Assembly: GCA_026400275.1 (NCBI GenBank)
Contig: JAPLPK010000073.1
Coordinates: forward strand, 1-35,902
Origin: Burkholderiales bacterium
Lineage (GTDB): Bacteria; Pseudomonadota; Gammaproteobacteria; Burkholderiales; Burkholderiaceae_C
Direction of reading: 5' to 3'
Length of the DNA: 35,902 nt
Every line of letters starts with the position of its first letter. The first letter of the stretch is position 1. The notes under the pieces were generated by a model that saw only the letters and a list, made by a program, of their open reading frames with translations, searched no databases and had not been told where the DNA came from. The position numbers and the translations under genes were made by a program. Positions 1-7,371 of this stretch are shown piece after piece.

Positions 1-470
1 AGCTCGCGCACTTCCATTTCAACGAGTTCGAGCAGTTCGGCATCGTCCACCATGTCGCACTTGTTCAGGAACACGATGATGTAAGGCACGCCAACCTGGC
101 GGGCCAACAGGATGTGTTCGCGGGTCTGGGGCATGGGGCCGTCAGCAGCCGAGCACACCAAAATAGCGCCGTCCATCTGGGCAGCACCCGTGATCATGTT
201 CTTCACATAATCGGCGTGGCCAGGGCAGTCGACGTGGGCGTAATGGCGGTTGGCGGTTTCGTATTCGACGTGGGCGGTATTGATGGTAATACCGCGCGCT
301 TTTTCTTCGGGCGCTGCGTCGATTTGGTCATAGGCCTTGGCCTGGCCACCGAACTTGGCTGCCAGCACGGTGGTGATGGCGGCGGTCAGTGTGGTTTTGC
401 CATGGTCAACGTGGCCGATCGTGCCCACATTGACGTGGGGCTTGGTACGTGTGAACTTTTCTTTTCCCAT
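1..470 (-). CDS. tuf: Elongation factor Tu, N-terminal part (runs off the window)
   Basis: This is the first 156 codons of EF-Tu, the GTPase that brings aminoacyl-tRNA to the ribosome. The reverse strand reads [20 protein letters not shown] at its start. The G1 P-loop GHVDHGKT, the G2 RGITI region, the G3 DCPGH and the G4 NKCD are all visible in order, so the GTPase core is intact as far as it can be seen. The ATG is at 468-470 with a GGAG ribosome-binding site about ten bases before it. It follows tRNA-Tyr, tRNA-Gly and tRNA-Thr on the same strand, the order known from the enterobacterial tyrU-glyT-thrT-tufB unit, so co-transcription with the tRNAs is likely. The C-terminal two thirds lies outside the window. 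Confidence 0.98.
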   Translation of the reverse strand, partial: MGKEKFTRTKPHVNVGTIGHVDHGKTTLTAAITTVLAAKFGGQAKAYDQIDAAPEEKARGITINTAHVEYETANRHYAHVDCPGHADYVKNMITGAAQMDGAILVCSAADGPMPQTREHILLARQVGVPYIIVFLNKCDMVDDAELLELVEMEVRE

Positions 471-557
471 TTTTCAACTCTCCAAGGAGCTCCGAAAAAA
501 ATAAACCAAATTTACCCAACCGTCGCACCTACTGGATTCGGCGCGCTTTCAAAATAC

Positions 558-632
558 TGGTGCCCATTCCGGGAATCGGACCCGGGACCTCTCCCTTACC
601 AAGGGAGTGCTCTGCCACTGAGCCAAATGGGC
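558..632 (-). tRNA. tRNA-Thr (anticodon GGT)
   Basis: A 75-nt cloverleaf on the reverse strand, with acceptor stem GCCCATT pairing with AATGGGC. The anticodon stem CTCCC/GGGAG closes the loop TTGGTAA, giving anticodon GGT. The T-arm contains GGTCCGATTCC, and the 3' CCA is encoded (558-560). It sits 87 bases upstream of tuf, as in the classic Tyr-Gly-Thr-tuf cluster, and is probably released from a common precursor RNA. Confidence 0.97.
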
Positions 633-693
633 ATTTTAAGTTGCCGCAAATTTGAAGCAACCTAAACAAAACTTTCGCGCCGACGATCGCTTT

Positions 694-767
694 TGGAGCG
701 GGAGACGGGAATCGAACCCGCGTCATTAGCTTGGAAGGCTAGGGTTCTACCATTGAACTACTCCCGC
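694..767 (-). tRNA. tRNA-Gly (anticodon TCC)
   Basis: A 74-nt cloverleaf on the reverse strand with acceptor stem GCGGGAG/CTCCCGC. The anticodon loop CTTCCAA gives TCC. The T-arm contains GGTTCGATTCC and the CCA end is encoded at 694-696. It is the middle tRNA of the Tyr-Gly-Thr-tuf cluster, with 61 bases separating it from tRNA-Thr. Confidence 0.97.
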
Positions 768-864
768 ATGTGAAGTCGAAACTTCTATGCGAAACGCCGC
801 CGCTAAATCCAAAAACGCGCATCAACACATCAAAAAACTCACAGCTCGCAAGCAAGCTTGTCGC

Positions 865-950
865 TGGTGGAGAGGGCTGGATTCGAACCAGCGTACTCGT
901 AAGAGGGCAGATTTACAGTCTGCTGCCATTAACCACTCGGCCACCTCTCC
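865..950 (-). tRNA. tRNA-Tyr (anticodon GTA)
   Basis: An 86-nt tRNA with a long variable arm on the reverse strand. The acceptor stem is GGAGAGG/CCTCTCC, the anticodon loop CTGTAAA gives GTA, the T-arm contains GGTTCGAATCC, and CCA is encoded at 865-867. The long variable arm and GTA anticodon fit bacterial tRNA-Tyr. It is the first tRNA of the cluster. The 97 bases between it and tRNA-Gly contain no other feature that I can see. Confidence 0.97.
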
Positions 951-962
951 GGCGAACTTCGA

Positions 963-968
963 ATTATA
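963..968 (-). promoter_or_regulatory. Candidate -10 element for the tRNA-tuf transcript
   Basis: The reverse strand reads a perfect TATAAT here, 12 bases before the 5' end of tRNA-Tyr, a normal position for a stable-RNA promoter. No good -35 hexamer is visible at 16-18 bp. An imperfect palindrome AGCAT-N4-ATGCT (968-981) lies directly upstream. A second TATAAT (1017-1022) sits inside a repeat fragment. Confidence 0.5.
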
Positions 969-999
969 GCATCACAATGCTGTTGCATTTTGTGCGTCT

Positions 1000-1060
1000 A
1001 TGTTCGATAGCTTTCTATTATAGCGTGCTTTCTTGTCTATGCGTGATAGCTTCGAAATTC
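1000..1060. repeat. Degenerate ATAGCTA-type dispersed repeat, ung 3' end
   Basis: Two GATAGCTT copies lie about 40 bases apart around a GCGTG...GCGTG core, resembling the repeat seen more clearly at 6042, 13005, 31266, 35009 and 35720. It encodes the last residues of Ung and supplies its TAG stop at 1037-1039. It is a degenerate copy, so family membership is tentative. Confidence 0.4.
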
Positions 1061-1819
1061 TGCTTGCAGTATGTTGTTCCAATGAATCGGCTGGGCTCCA
1101 TGGTGTACCAAAAAATCATTGGCAGCCTGGAAGTGGCCGCACCCCATGAATGGTGTCGGCGGACGATTCGCCGACAAGGGGGATGGATGGTTGGCCTGCA
1201 ACATCAAAATATTGCGACTATGTGCAGCCGCCAGTTGCTGAACCATGGGGGCCTTGGCCTGGGCATGGGCGCCCCACAGCATGAAGACGCAGATTTGCGC
1301 GGTTTGAGCGATTTGCGTAACGATGGCGTCCGTGAGTGCTTCCCATCCCTTTTTTGCATGGCTGGCGGGGTGGCCGTCTTCCACCGTCAGACAGGTGTTT
1401 AGGAGCAGTACGCCTTGTTGTGCCCAGGATGTGAGGGATCCGTTGGTGCTGACTTGGTGTGCGGGGCGCAATCCTTCCTGGTGCAGTTCTTTAAAGATAT
1501 TGCGGAGCGAGGGAGGAGGTATGACGCCTGGCGCTACAGAGAAGGCTAGACCTTCGCCTTGGCCTGGGCCGTGGTAGGGATCTTGGCCCAATATGACTAC
1601 GCGCACGGAGTTCAATGGCGTTAGTCGTAGGGCTCGCAGTGGTTCGGGTGGGTAAATGATCGCCTGCTCGGCCAGGCGCGTGGTGACAAACTGCGACAGC
1701 TTCTTGCCCTGGGGGCTGGCCCAAAACAGCGCTACCGTTGCTTGCCAGTCAGTTGCCACGGCCCCTGGTTCTGGGGGCCATGTGCGCAAACTTGGCGTGG
1801 CATCTGAGGCGTCGAGCAA
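1037..1819 (-). CDS. ung: Uracil-DNA glycosylase (family 1)
   Basis: Removes uracil from DNA as the first step of base excision repair in the cytoplasm. The protein is 260 residues, slightly longer than E. coli Ung. It shows the catalytic water-activating motif GQDPYHGPGQGEGLAF from residue 78 (Asp80), the middle VLLLNTCLTVEDG segment, and the DNA-intercalating loop HPSPLSA near 211-217 (His211). The reading frame has no ATG or GTG between the in-frame trpC stop (1880-1882) and this point, so the start chosen is a TTG at 1817-1819 with no clear Shine-Dalgarno. It lies 60 bases downstream of trpC in the same frame and direction and is probably co-transcribed. The C-terminal RSYHA and the stop fall in repeat-like sequence. 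Confidence 0.95.
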   Translation of the reverse strand: MLDASDATPSLRTWPPEPGAVATDWQATVALFWASPQGKKLSQFVTTRLAEQAIIYPPEPLRALRLTPLNSVRVVILGQDPYHGPGQGEGLAFSVAPGVIPPPSLRNIFKELHQEGLRPAHQVSTNGSLTSWAQQGVLLLNTCLTVEDGHPASHAKKGWEALTDAIVTQIAQTAQICVFMLWGAHAQAKAPMVQQLAAAHSRNILMLQANHPSPLSANRPPTPFMGCGHFQAANDFLVHHGAQPIHWNNILQAEFRSYHA

Positions 1820-1879
1820 CGACAGTTGCCGCTGGGCTTGGGCCGGCGTCGGTATTCGGGGTGTCTCGGATGCCGTAAG

Positions 1880-2674
1880 TCAGTCCAGGCTAAATAGTTT
1901 GGACAGTGCGGCTCCGGGCTCTTCGGCACGCATGAAGGCTTCGCCAACCAAGAAAGCGTCCACTTTTGCATCACGCATGCGCTGCACATCGGCAGGGGTC
2001 ATGATGCCGCTCTCGGTGACAAGGATACGATCGCCAGGTACGTCTTTACGCAGTGCCAGTGTGGTTTCTACGCTGACTTCAAAGGTTCGCAGATTGCGGT
2101 TGTTCACGCCTACCAAGGGGGTTTTCAGCTTCAGGGCTCGTTGTAGCTCTGCTGCGTCGTGCACTTCCACCAGCACTGCCATGTCCAGGGTGCGGGCAAT
2201 GGCTTCAAAGTCAGCCATCTGCGCGTCGTCCAGCGCGGCCGCGATCAACAGGATGCAATCGGCCCCCATGGCGCGGGATTCGTATATTTGGTACGCGTCG
2301 ACCATGAAATCCTTGCGCAGTACCGGCAGTTGGCAGGAGGCGCGTGCTTGCTTGAGATAGTCGATCTGGCCCTGGAAAAACTGTTTGTCGGTCAACACCG
2401 AAAGACAGGCAGCTCCATATTCCGCATAGCTCTGGGCGATGTCTGCGGGAATGAAGTCTGCACGGATGACGCCTTTGGACGGACTGGCTTTCTTGATCTC
2501 GGCGATCACTGCAGCTTGTCCCGCGGCGATCTTTGCTCGAATCGAACCCACGAAATCTCGGGTCAGCACGCGGGATTCAGCGTCGGCACGCATTTCCGCC
2601 AAGGGCTTACGCTTGCTGGCTTGGGCGATTTCTTCGCGCTTGACGTCAATAATTTTGTTCAGGATGTCGGACAT
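1880..2674 (-). CDS. trpC: Indole-3-glycerol phosphate synthase
   Basis: Catalyses ring closure of carboxyphenylamino-deoxyribulose phosphate to indole-3-glycerol phosphate in tryptophan synthesis. The 264 residues match the monofunctional TIM-barrel enzyme. Visible motifs are [13 protein letters not shown] (catalytic Lys on strand 1), [32 protein letters not shown] and VTESGI, so all expected active-site strands are present. It lies upstream of ung and 51 bases downstream of mtgA on the same strand. No trpE, trpG or trpD is nearby, although trpC often follows trpD in related bacteria. A GATAAT-like hexamer at 708-713 of the 2000s (2708-2713, reverse strand) could give it its own promoter, but no Shine-Dalgarno is evident before ATG 2672-2674. 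Confidence 0.96.
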   Translation of the reverse strand: MSDILNKIIDVKREEIAQASKRKPLAEMRADAESRVLTRDFVGSIRAKIAAGQAAVIAEIKKASPSKGVIRADFIPADIAQSYAEYGAACLSVLTDKQFFQGQIDYLKQARASCQLPVLRKDFMVDAYQIYESRAMGADCILLIAAALDDAQMADFEAIARTLDMAVLVEVHDAAELQRALKLKTPLVGVNNRNLRTFEVSVETTLALRKDVPGDRILVTESGIMTPADVQRMRDAKVDAFLVGEAFMRAEEPGAALSKLFSLD

Positions 2675-2725
2675 GGGGCTTGGGCAGGTTCAGATGGGTC
2701 GGGCTGCATTATCCCTCTACACCCT

Positions 2726-3445
2726 TCAAGGTAGTTCCACGCTGGACATGCGGGCGACGATGGTGCCCGCCCGGCTGCTCAGGTAGCCCGAGTTTGGCAG
2801 TTTCTCGAAATATTTGGGGCGTGGCAGCATCACGGCCAGGCGGGCGGCTTCAAATGCGCTCAGACGCGCTGCGGGCTTGCGAAAGTAATGCTGGGCCGCG
2901 GCCTCTGCGCCGAATACACCTTCGCCCCATTCCACATTGTTGAGGTAGATCTCCAGGATGCGCTGTTTGTCCAGCAGTAGTTCCAGCGCCATGGTCAGCA
3001 CGAATTCCTGCCCCTTGCGCAGCAGGGTGCGTTCGCCCGATAGCAGCAGGTTTTTTGCCATAATTTTCGGGGCCCGCACTGGCGTAAGCGTCTTGGCTTT
3101 GGCGGGGACTTGCTTGGTGGCGCGTTCCTGGGCTTTCTCGTTTTTTTGCCAGGCTTTCTCCAGCGCTTCCCAGTCCACTCCGTCGTGATTGACGAAAGAG
3201 CCGTCTTCTGAAGCGATGACGGCACGCTTGAGGTTGTCGGAGATTTGCGCGTAGGGCACCCATTGTTGCCTCCAGCGCAGTCCCGGGCTGTCGGGGCTGG
3301 TCAGCAGCCGCCAGGCTTCCGAGCGTTCAAATGCTGTCGATTCCGGCGCAACAGCCGCCATCATGGCAATACGGCCAATAAAAAACAGTTGCAGTGCCAG
3401 CGTGGCAAACGCCGCCAGCACGCACCAGCGCAATAGAGGGCGCAT
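2726..3445 (-). CDS. mtgA: Monofunctional peptidoglycan glycosyltransferase, motif 2 missing
   Basis: A GT51-family enzyme that would polymerise lipid II into glycan strands at the outer face of the inner membrane. It has one N-terminal membrane anchor (about 8-30), the catalytic motif SEDGSFVNHDGVD (Glu80) and motif EIYLNNVEWGEGVFGAEAAA (Glu165). Its 239 residues are normal in length for MtgA. The oddity is motif 2: the family reads GGSTITQQLAKN (E. coli GASTISQQTAKN), but here the chain goes from APKI straight to MAKNLLLSGERTLLRKGQE. Nine residues seem to be lost in frame while the flanks remain. The reverse strand around 3057-3067 shows no hidden copy in another frame. It follows aroE by three bases, so the two are probably one transcript. 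Family is certain; activity is doubtful. Confidence 0.9.
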   Translation of the reverse strand: MRPLLRWCVLAAFATLALQLFFIGRIAMMAAVAPESTAFERSEAWRLLTSPDSPGLRWRQQWVPYAQISDNLKRAVIASEDGSFVNHDGVDWEALEKAWQKNEKAQERATKQVPAKAKTLTPVRAPKIMAKNLLLSGERTLLRKGQEFVLTMALELLLDKQRILEIYLNNVEWGEGVFGAEAAAQHYFRKPAARLSAFEAARLAVMLPRPKYFEKLPNSGYLSSRAGTIVARMSSVELP

Positions 3446-3448
3446 GGA

Positions 3449-4276
3449 TCAGGCCAGGGTGGCGCGCAATTCGGCCAATACCTGGGCCGATGGCGGGCGC
3501 ACGCCGCGCCAGATCAAGAAGGCCTCGGCGGCTTGTTCCACCAACATACCCAGCCCGTCGCGCGGCACGGCCAGGTGCGCACGGGCCCAGTCCATAAAGC
3601 CTGCGGCGGCGGGGCCGTACATCATGTCCAGCGCCAACGCGCCGGGCTTCAGCACTGCGGGTGACACCGGGACTCCGGCACCACTGAGGCTGCTGGCGGT
3701 GGCATTGACCACCACATCGAAAGGACTCTGTACGCTGTGCAGTTCGCTGCTGAGCAATAGGGCGCCATGCCGCTGGGCCAGTGCCGCGTGGCGCGTCACC
3801 AGGTCGTCGGCTTTGGCCAATGTGCGGTTGGCCACGGTAATGCTGCGTACCTTGGCCTCAATCATCGGGCCGATGACGCCTGCGGACGCGCCGCCCGCGC
3901 CAATCAGCAGCACATCGCGCCCGGCCAGGGTGAAGCCGGCATTGGATTGGATGTCATTGACCAGGCCGGCACCGTCGGTATTGTCGGCAAAGATGCCGTC
4001 GGGGCGCAGGTGCAGGGTGTTGCAGGCGCCTGCCAACTGGGCCCGGGGTGTTTGTGAGGTGCTGATGCGGACCGCGTCAAATTTGAACGGTACTGTGACG
4101 TTGCAGCCCAAGCCTCCCTCGGCGCGAAAGGCTGCAACCGCAGCGTCAAAACCATCCAGCGGGACCAGCTTTTTGCTGTACTGCAGGCTATGTCCGGTCA
4201 ATTCGGCGAAGCGGGCGTGGATCCAGGGCGACCGGCTGTGTTCTACCGGGTTACCCATTACGCAATACTGGTCCAT
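3449..4276 (-). CDS. aroE: Shikimate dehydrogenase
   Basis: NADP-dependent reduction of 3-dehydroshikimate to shikimate in the common aromatic pathway. The 275-residue protein carries the substrate-binding GNPVEHSRSP (8-17), the catalytic Lys65 in NVTVPFK and Asp101 in DNTDGAGL, the Rossmann loop GAGGAS (126-131) and the NRT phosphate-binding segment typical of NADP specificity. Length and motif spacing match the E. coli enzyme closely. ATG is at 4274-4276. It lies 29 bases after the tonB-like gene and three bases before mtgA. All run in the same direction, in an RNase II-tonB-aroE-mtgA string. Confidence 0.97.
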   Translation of the reverse strand: MDQYCVMGNPVEHSRSPWIHARFAELTGHSLQYSKKLVPLDGFDAAVAAFRAEGGLGCNVTVPFKFDAVRISTSQTPRAQLAGACNTLHLRPDGIFADNTDGAGLVNDIQSNAGFTLAGRDVLLIGAGGASAGVIGPMIEAKVRSITVANRTLAKADDLVTRHAALAQRHGALLLSSELHSVQSPFDVVVNATASSLSGAGVPVSPAVLKPGALALDMMYGPAAAGFMDWARAHLAVPRDGLGMLVEQAAEAFLIWRGVRPPSAQVLAELRATLA

Positions 4277-4305
4277 GAAAAGGCTCTTTACAAATAGGGA
4301 AGGGT

Positions 4306-5181
4306 TCAGGGAGAGGCGCTGACCTTGGTTTCCAGCGTCTGGTCGCGGGTGAAGCGAAAGCGTGAAACCACCACCAGTTGGTCCACTTTGTTGCGCATCG
4401 CATCAGAGAAGGGGCCGAAAGGGCCGGCGCTGCGCACGATGGCTTCGGCGCGGCGGTCCAGCACGCGGTTACCCGAGCTTTCTGCAATCTGGGTGGCCAG
4501 CACCTGGCCGTCAAAGTTGACGGTGACGATCATGGTGAGTGCGCCGTAGAGTTTTTTGCCGCCGTACTCGGGGAAGTTCTCGGTGCCGCGGTCTTCCACC
4601 TTGTGGCGCAGGCTGTCGTAGTACACCGCATAGACCTCCTCGCGGGTCGAGGGGCTGACGTATCGGCGTTTGGGGCGCGAGTTTTCCTGGTTGATCCGGC
4701 GCTCGATTTCGGCCAGCAGGTTCAGCAGTTGGCGGCGCTTTTCCTCTTGGGCGGTGGCCTCGGGCGCATTGCTGGCCAGCTTGGGGTCAGGCAGAGGCAT
4801 GGTAGCCAGCTTTTGACTGACCTGCGCCAGCAGCATGGCTTGCTGCTGCTGCATGGCGTCCATCTTGCGCTGGGTTTCCTCCATGGTCTCGCCGATGTCG
4901 GTGAACGCCGAAGGCGGCAGCGGCGAGGTGGCGCGTCCTTTGTCGACCTCGCCGCCGCCGGCCAGCGAGGCTTGGGCAATGGCGGTGGCCTTGTCTGGAG
5001 GGCTGGTGGACTGGGCGTTGACCAGAATCACCTCCAGCGGCGTGTCCTGGAACACGCGGTTGAAGCTTTCGGGGTCTATGAAGCGCACCGTCAGCAGGAC
5101 CACGTGCACGCCGATGGAGGCGCCCAGCGCCCACTGCAGAGTACCCAGATGGCGAATGGTGCTGAGGATGCGCAAGATCAC
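4306..5181 (-). CDS. TonB-family C-terminal domain protein
   Basis: A single-pass inner-membrane protein with a TonB-type C-terminus, probably an energy transducer or a related envelope component. The N-terminal anchor is around residues 17-36. It is followed by a Gln-rich, likely coiled segment (ETQRKMDAMQQQQAMLLAQ) and a basic stretch KRRYVSPSTREE. The TonB C-terminal domain begins near YYDSLRHKVEDRGTENFP and ends near VVVSRFRFTRD. The central region lacks the long Pro-Glu/Pro-Lys repeats of E. coli TonB, so it may be a TonB-like protein and not the main transducer. No exbB or exbD is nearby. It starts with GTG at 5179-5181, overlapping the stop of the upstream RNase II-like gene by four bases (GTGA), which indicates translational coupling. 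Confidence 0.85.
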   Translation of the reverse strand: MILRILSTIRHLGTLQWALGASIGVHVVLLTVRFIDPESFNRVFQDTPLEVILVNAQSTSPPDKATAIAQASLAGGGEVDKGRATSPLPPSAFTDIGETMEETQRKMDAMQQQQAMLLAQVSQKLATMPLPDPKLASNAPEATAQEEKRRQLLNLLAEIERRINQENSRPKRRYVSPSTREEVYAVYYDSLRHKVEDRGTENFPEYGGKKLYGALTMIVTVNFDGQVLATQIAESSGNRVLDRRAEAIVRSAGPFGPFSDAMRNKVDQLVVVSRFRFTRDQTLETKVSASP

Positions 5182-7226
5182 GGTGTGGCGTCGGTGGCGG
5201 CGGGGGCCTCAGTTTCGTCGATATCGACAGCGATGGCGATAGGCCCGGCGCTGGGTTCGTCGTCTTCTTCGGTGTCATCCGCCGGCGTTTCGGCGGGCGC
5301 GTCCAGCCGTTCCACGACGGTGCCGGCAATGTCCAGCGTGATTTCGTCGATAGCACCCAGCTGCACCCGCACCTTGGCTCCGCGCGGCAGGTCTTGCGTG
5401 CCTAGCACCGGCAGCACCAGGGGCAGGTTGTCGGCGCGCACCATGCCTTCTTTGAAGACGGTGCCGACGATGTCGCTGATGCTGTTTTGCTGCAGATACT
5501 TCAGCGTCCAGAAGCGCTCCATCGCACCTTGGTAGCCGTTGTACGTGGCATACGCCGCGTCAAACATCGAGATGATAGAGAACAGGTCGGCGTCCTTGGG
5601 CTTGAACGGCGCGGCCAGCGCGGCGGTCTTGCCATGCCGGGCGCAGGCAATGATCTGCCACTGGTTGACCAGATCGGTGTAGCGGCGCAGGGGCGAGGTG
5701 CTCCAGGCATAGCTTTTGACGCCGATGCCGGCATGCGGCAGGGCTTTGGTACCCATGCGCACCTTCACGCCCGGCAGCAGGCTGGCCTGGCTGCGGTAAA
5801 TGCCGGGCACGCCGTTGTCGGCCATCCATTCGCCCCAGGTGCTGTTGGCCAGTATCATGGCCTCGGCCACGATCAGGTCCAGCGGTGCGCCGCGCTGGCG
5901 GGTGCTGATCTGCACCAGCTCGTTGCCGCTAGGCTCGGCGCCGTCGTTGCCGACCAGCTTGAAGTTGTAGTCGGGGCGGTTGAAGTTCTCAGGCTTGCCG
6001 CGTGCGATTTCGCGCAGGCCTTTCAGGTGTTTTGCCAGGCGGTATAAAAATGATAGCTGCTCGCGCTGGATATCTGTGCGCTGCAGGCCTTTTTCATGCT
6101 CAAACGCGGGGTCTTCCAGCCAGGCCTCGGTGACCAGGGTGTCGAGCTGGTCATGGCGCAGGTTGGCGGCGATGCGCACGCGCTCCAGCTTGGTTTCGCT
6201 GGCGGTGATCTCCAGCGTAGCCTCGTCCAGTGTGACGTACAGCGACACAGCCGGGCAGTCGCGGCCTTCTTGCAGGGTGTAGTTTTGCACCACGGCGTCG
6301 GGCAGCATGGTCAGCTTGTAGCCTGGCATGTACACCGTGGACAGGCGCGAGCGGCCCAGCTGGTCCACAGCGCTGCCCGGTGTGATGGCCAGGCCAGGCG
6401 CGGCGATGTGGATGCCGACCGTGACCGTGCCCGAACCCAGGTTTTGTACCGACAGCGCATCGTCGATCTCGGTGGTTTGCGAGTCGTCGATGGAAAAGGC
6501 CTGCGCGGTGGATAGTGGCAGCTCGTCTTTGATCTGTGGCGCCTCCAGCGCGGGGAAGCCCGTGCCCTTGGGGAAGTTCTCCAGCAGGAAGCGGCGCCAG
6601 TGGAACTGGTAAGGCGAGTCGATGGCGCCGGCATGCTGCAGCAGCACCAGTGGCGCCTTGTGGGTGGCACGGGAGGCTTCGACCACGGCCTTGTATTCGG
6701 GGCCGTTTTTGTCCGGCTTGAAGAGAATCTTGTACAGCTGTTCGCGTACAGCCGGTGGGCATTCGCCTCGGCCTAGCTCTTCGGCCCAGGCGGCGATCTG
6801 TAACTGCAGTTGGGCCTTTTTTTCGATGGCGGCTAGTGCCAGCTGCAGGATATCGGCCGGTGCCTTGCGGAAACGGCCTTTGCCGGCACGGCGGAAATAG
6901 TGCGGCACCTCGAACAGGCGCAGCAGCATGGCGGTTTGTTGCTCCAGCGTGGCGTTGGCGCTGAAATAGTCGCGCGCCAGGTCGGCGAAGCCGAAGTCTT
7001 CCTCGGGGGCAAACTCCCAGGCCAGCTCCAGCTCAATGGTTTGGCTCAGCGCCTGGGCGTCGCGCAGCAGTACGGCGGGAGCCGGTTTGTCGAATTTCAG
7101 CAGCAGGTTGGCGGCCTTGACCTTGACCCGCTTGCCGCTGTCCAGCTCTACCTGGGCGGATGACTCCGCCTCAGACAGGATACGCCCGGCCATGAATTTT
7201 CCGGCTTCTTCAAATATTGCAAACAT
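5178..7226 (-). CDS. RNase II-family (RNB domain) exoribonuclease
   Basis: A 682-residue 3'-5' exoribonuclease of the RNB family, predicted to degrade single-stranded RNA in the cytoplasm. The catalytic domain begins near AFSIDDSQTTEIDDALS, with the metal-binding aspartates of the family. It continues through GIHIAAPG, STVYMPGYKLTMLP and the conserved segment SYAWSTSPLRRYTDLVNQWQ, and ends with a weak S1-like C-terminal part and an acidic tail. I chose ATG 7224-7226 because GGGAG lies just upstream and MFAIFEEAGKFMAGRI is the natural beginning; an upstream in-frame GTG adds 33 unlikely residues. Residues about 375-395 (EKGLQRTDIQREQLSFLYRL) are encoded by a dispersed repeat. The start codon lies in a hairpin. 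It is the first gene of a tonB-aroE-mtgA string. Confidence 0.9.
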   Translation of the reverse strand: MFAIFEEAGKFMAGRILSEAESSAQVELDSGKRVKVKAANLLLKFDKPAPAVLLRDAQALSQTIELELAWEFAPEEDFGFADLARDYFSANATLEQQTAMLLRLFEVPHYFRRAGKGRFRKAPADILQLALAAIEKKAQLQLQIAAWAEELGRGECPPAVREQLYKILFKPDKNGPEYKAVVEASRATHKAPLVLLQHAGAIDSPYQFHWRRFLLENFPKGTGFPALEAPQIKDELPLSTAQAFSIDDSQTTEIDDALSVQNLGSGTVTVGIHIAAPGLAITPGSAVDQLGRSRLSTVYMPGYKLTMLPDAVVQNYTLQEGRDCPAVSLYVTLDEATLEITASETKLERVRIAANLRHDQLDTLVTEAWLEDPAFEHEKGLQRTDIQREQLSFLYRLAKHLKGLREIARGKPENFNRPDYNFKLVGNDGAEPSGNELVQISTRQRGAPLDLIVAEAMILANSTWGEWMADNGVPGIYRSQASLLPGVKVRMGTKALPHAGIGVKSYAWSTSPLRRYTDLVNQWQIIACARHGKTAALAAPFKPKDADLFSIISMFDAAYATYNGYQGAMERFWTLKYLQQNSISDIVGTVFKEGMVRADNLPLVLPVLGTQDLPRGAKVRVQLGAIDEITLDIAGTVVERLDAPAETPADDTEEDDEPSAGPIAIAVDIDETEAPAATDATP
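6042..6102 (+). repeat. ATAGCTA-type dispersed repeat inside the RNase II-like gene
   Basis: Contains AAAAATGATAGCTGCTCGCG followed by a GCGCTG...CAGGCC half. It matches the intergenic copy at 31266-31331 (read in reverse) in order and spacing of its blocks. It is in frame in the minus-strand gene and is translated as residues about 375-395 with no stop. Confidence 0.65.
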
Positions 7227-7244
7227 GGGATGAATTCTCCCATG
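7224..7244 (-). promoter_or_regulatory. Hairpin sequestering the RNase II-like gene's start site
   Basis: CATGGGA and TCCCATG flank a 7-nt spacer (TGAATTC on the plus strand), a perfect 7-bp inverted repeat. In the mRNA the 5' arm contains the GGGA of the Shine-Dalgarno and the 3' arm ends in the AUG start, so folding would hide both. Control of translation is an inference. Confidence 0.55.
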
Positions 7245-7371
7245 CGGCGCGCCGGGGTCTGCCGAGTGGGCGTAAAGCGCTTGGTTTGGTGGTTTGGATA
7301 TGTGGGGCTTAGCCGCTACGATCACAGCCTGTCGATGCGATTGTCCGCAGCCGACCTAATTGTGAAAACCC
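7227..7371. promoter_or_regulatory. Divergent intergenic region, RNase II-like gene / diguanylate cyclase
   Basis: The only stretch between two divergently transcribed genes, so it should carry both promoters. I cannot identify a convincing -35/-10 pair on either strand. A weak TAATTG lies near 7357. Confidence 0.35.

Noticed and set aside
4378-5535. 385-codon plus frame opposite the tonB-like gene and the end of the RNase II-like gene
   Set aside because: Low-complexity shadow with no start signal; the minus-strand genes overlap by a coupling GTGA.
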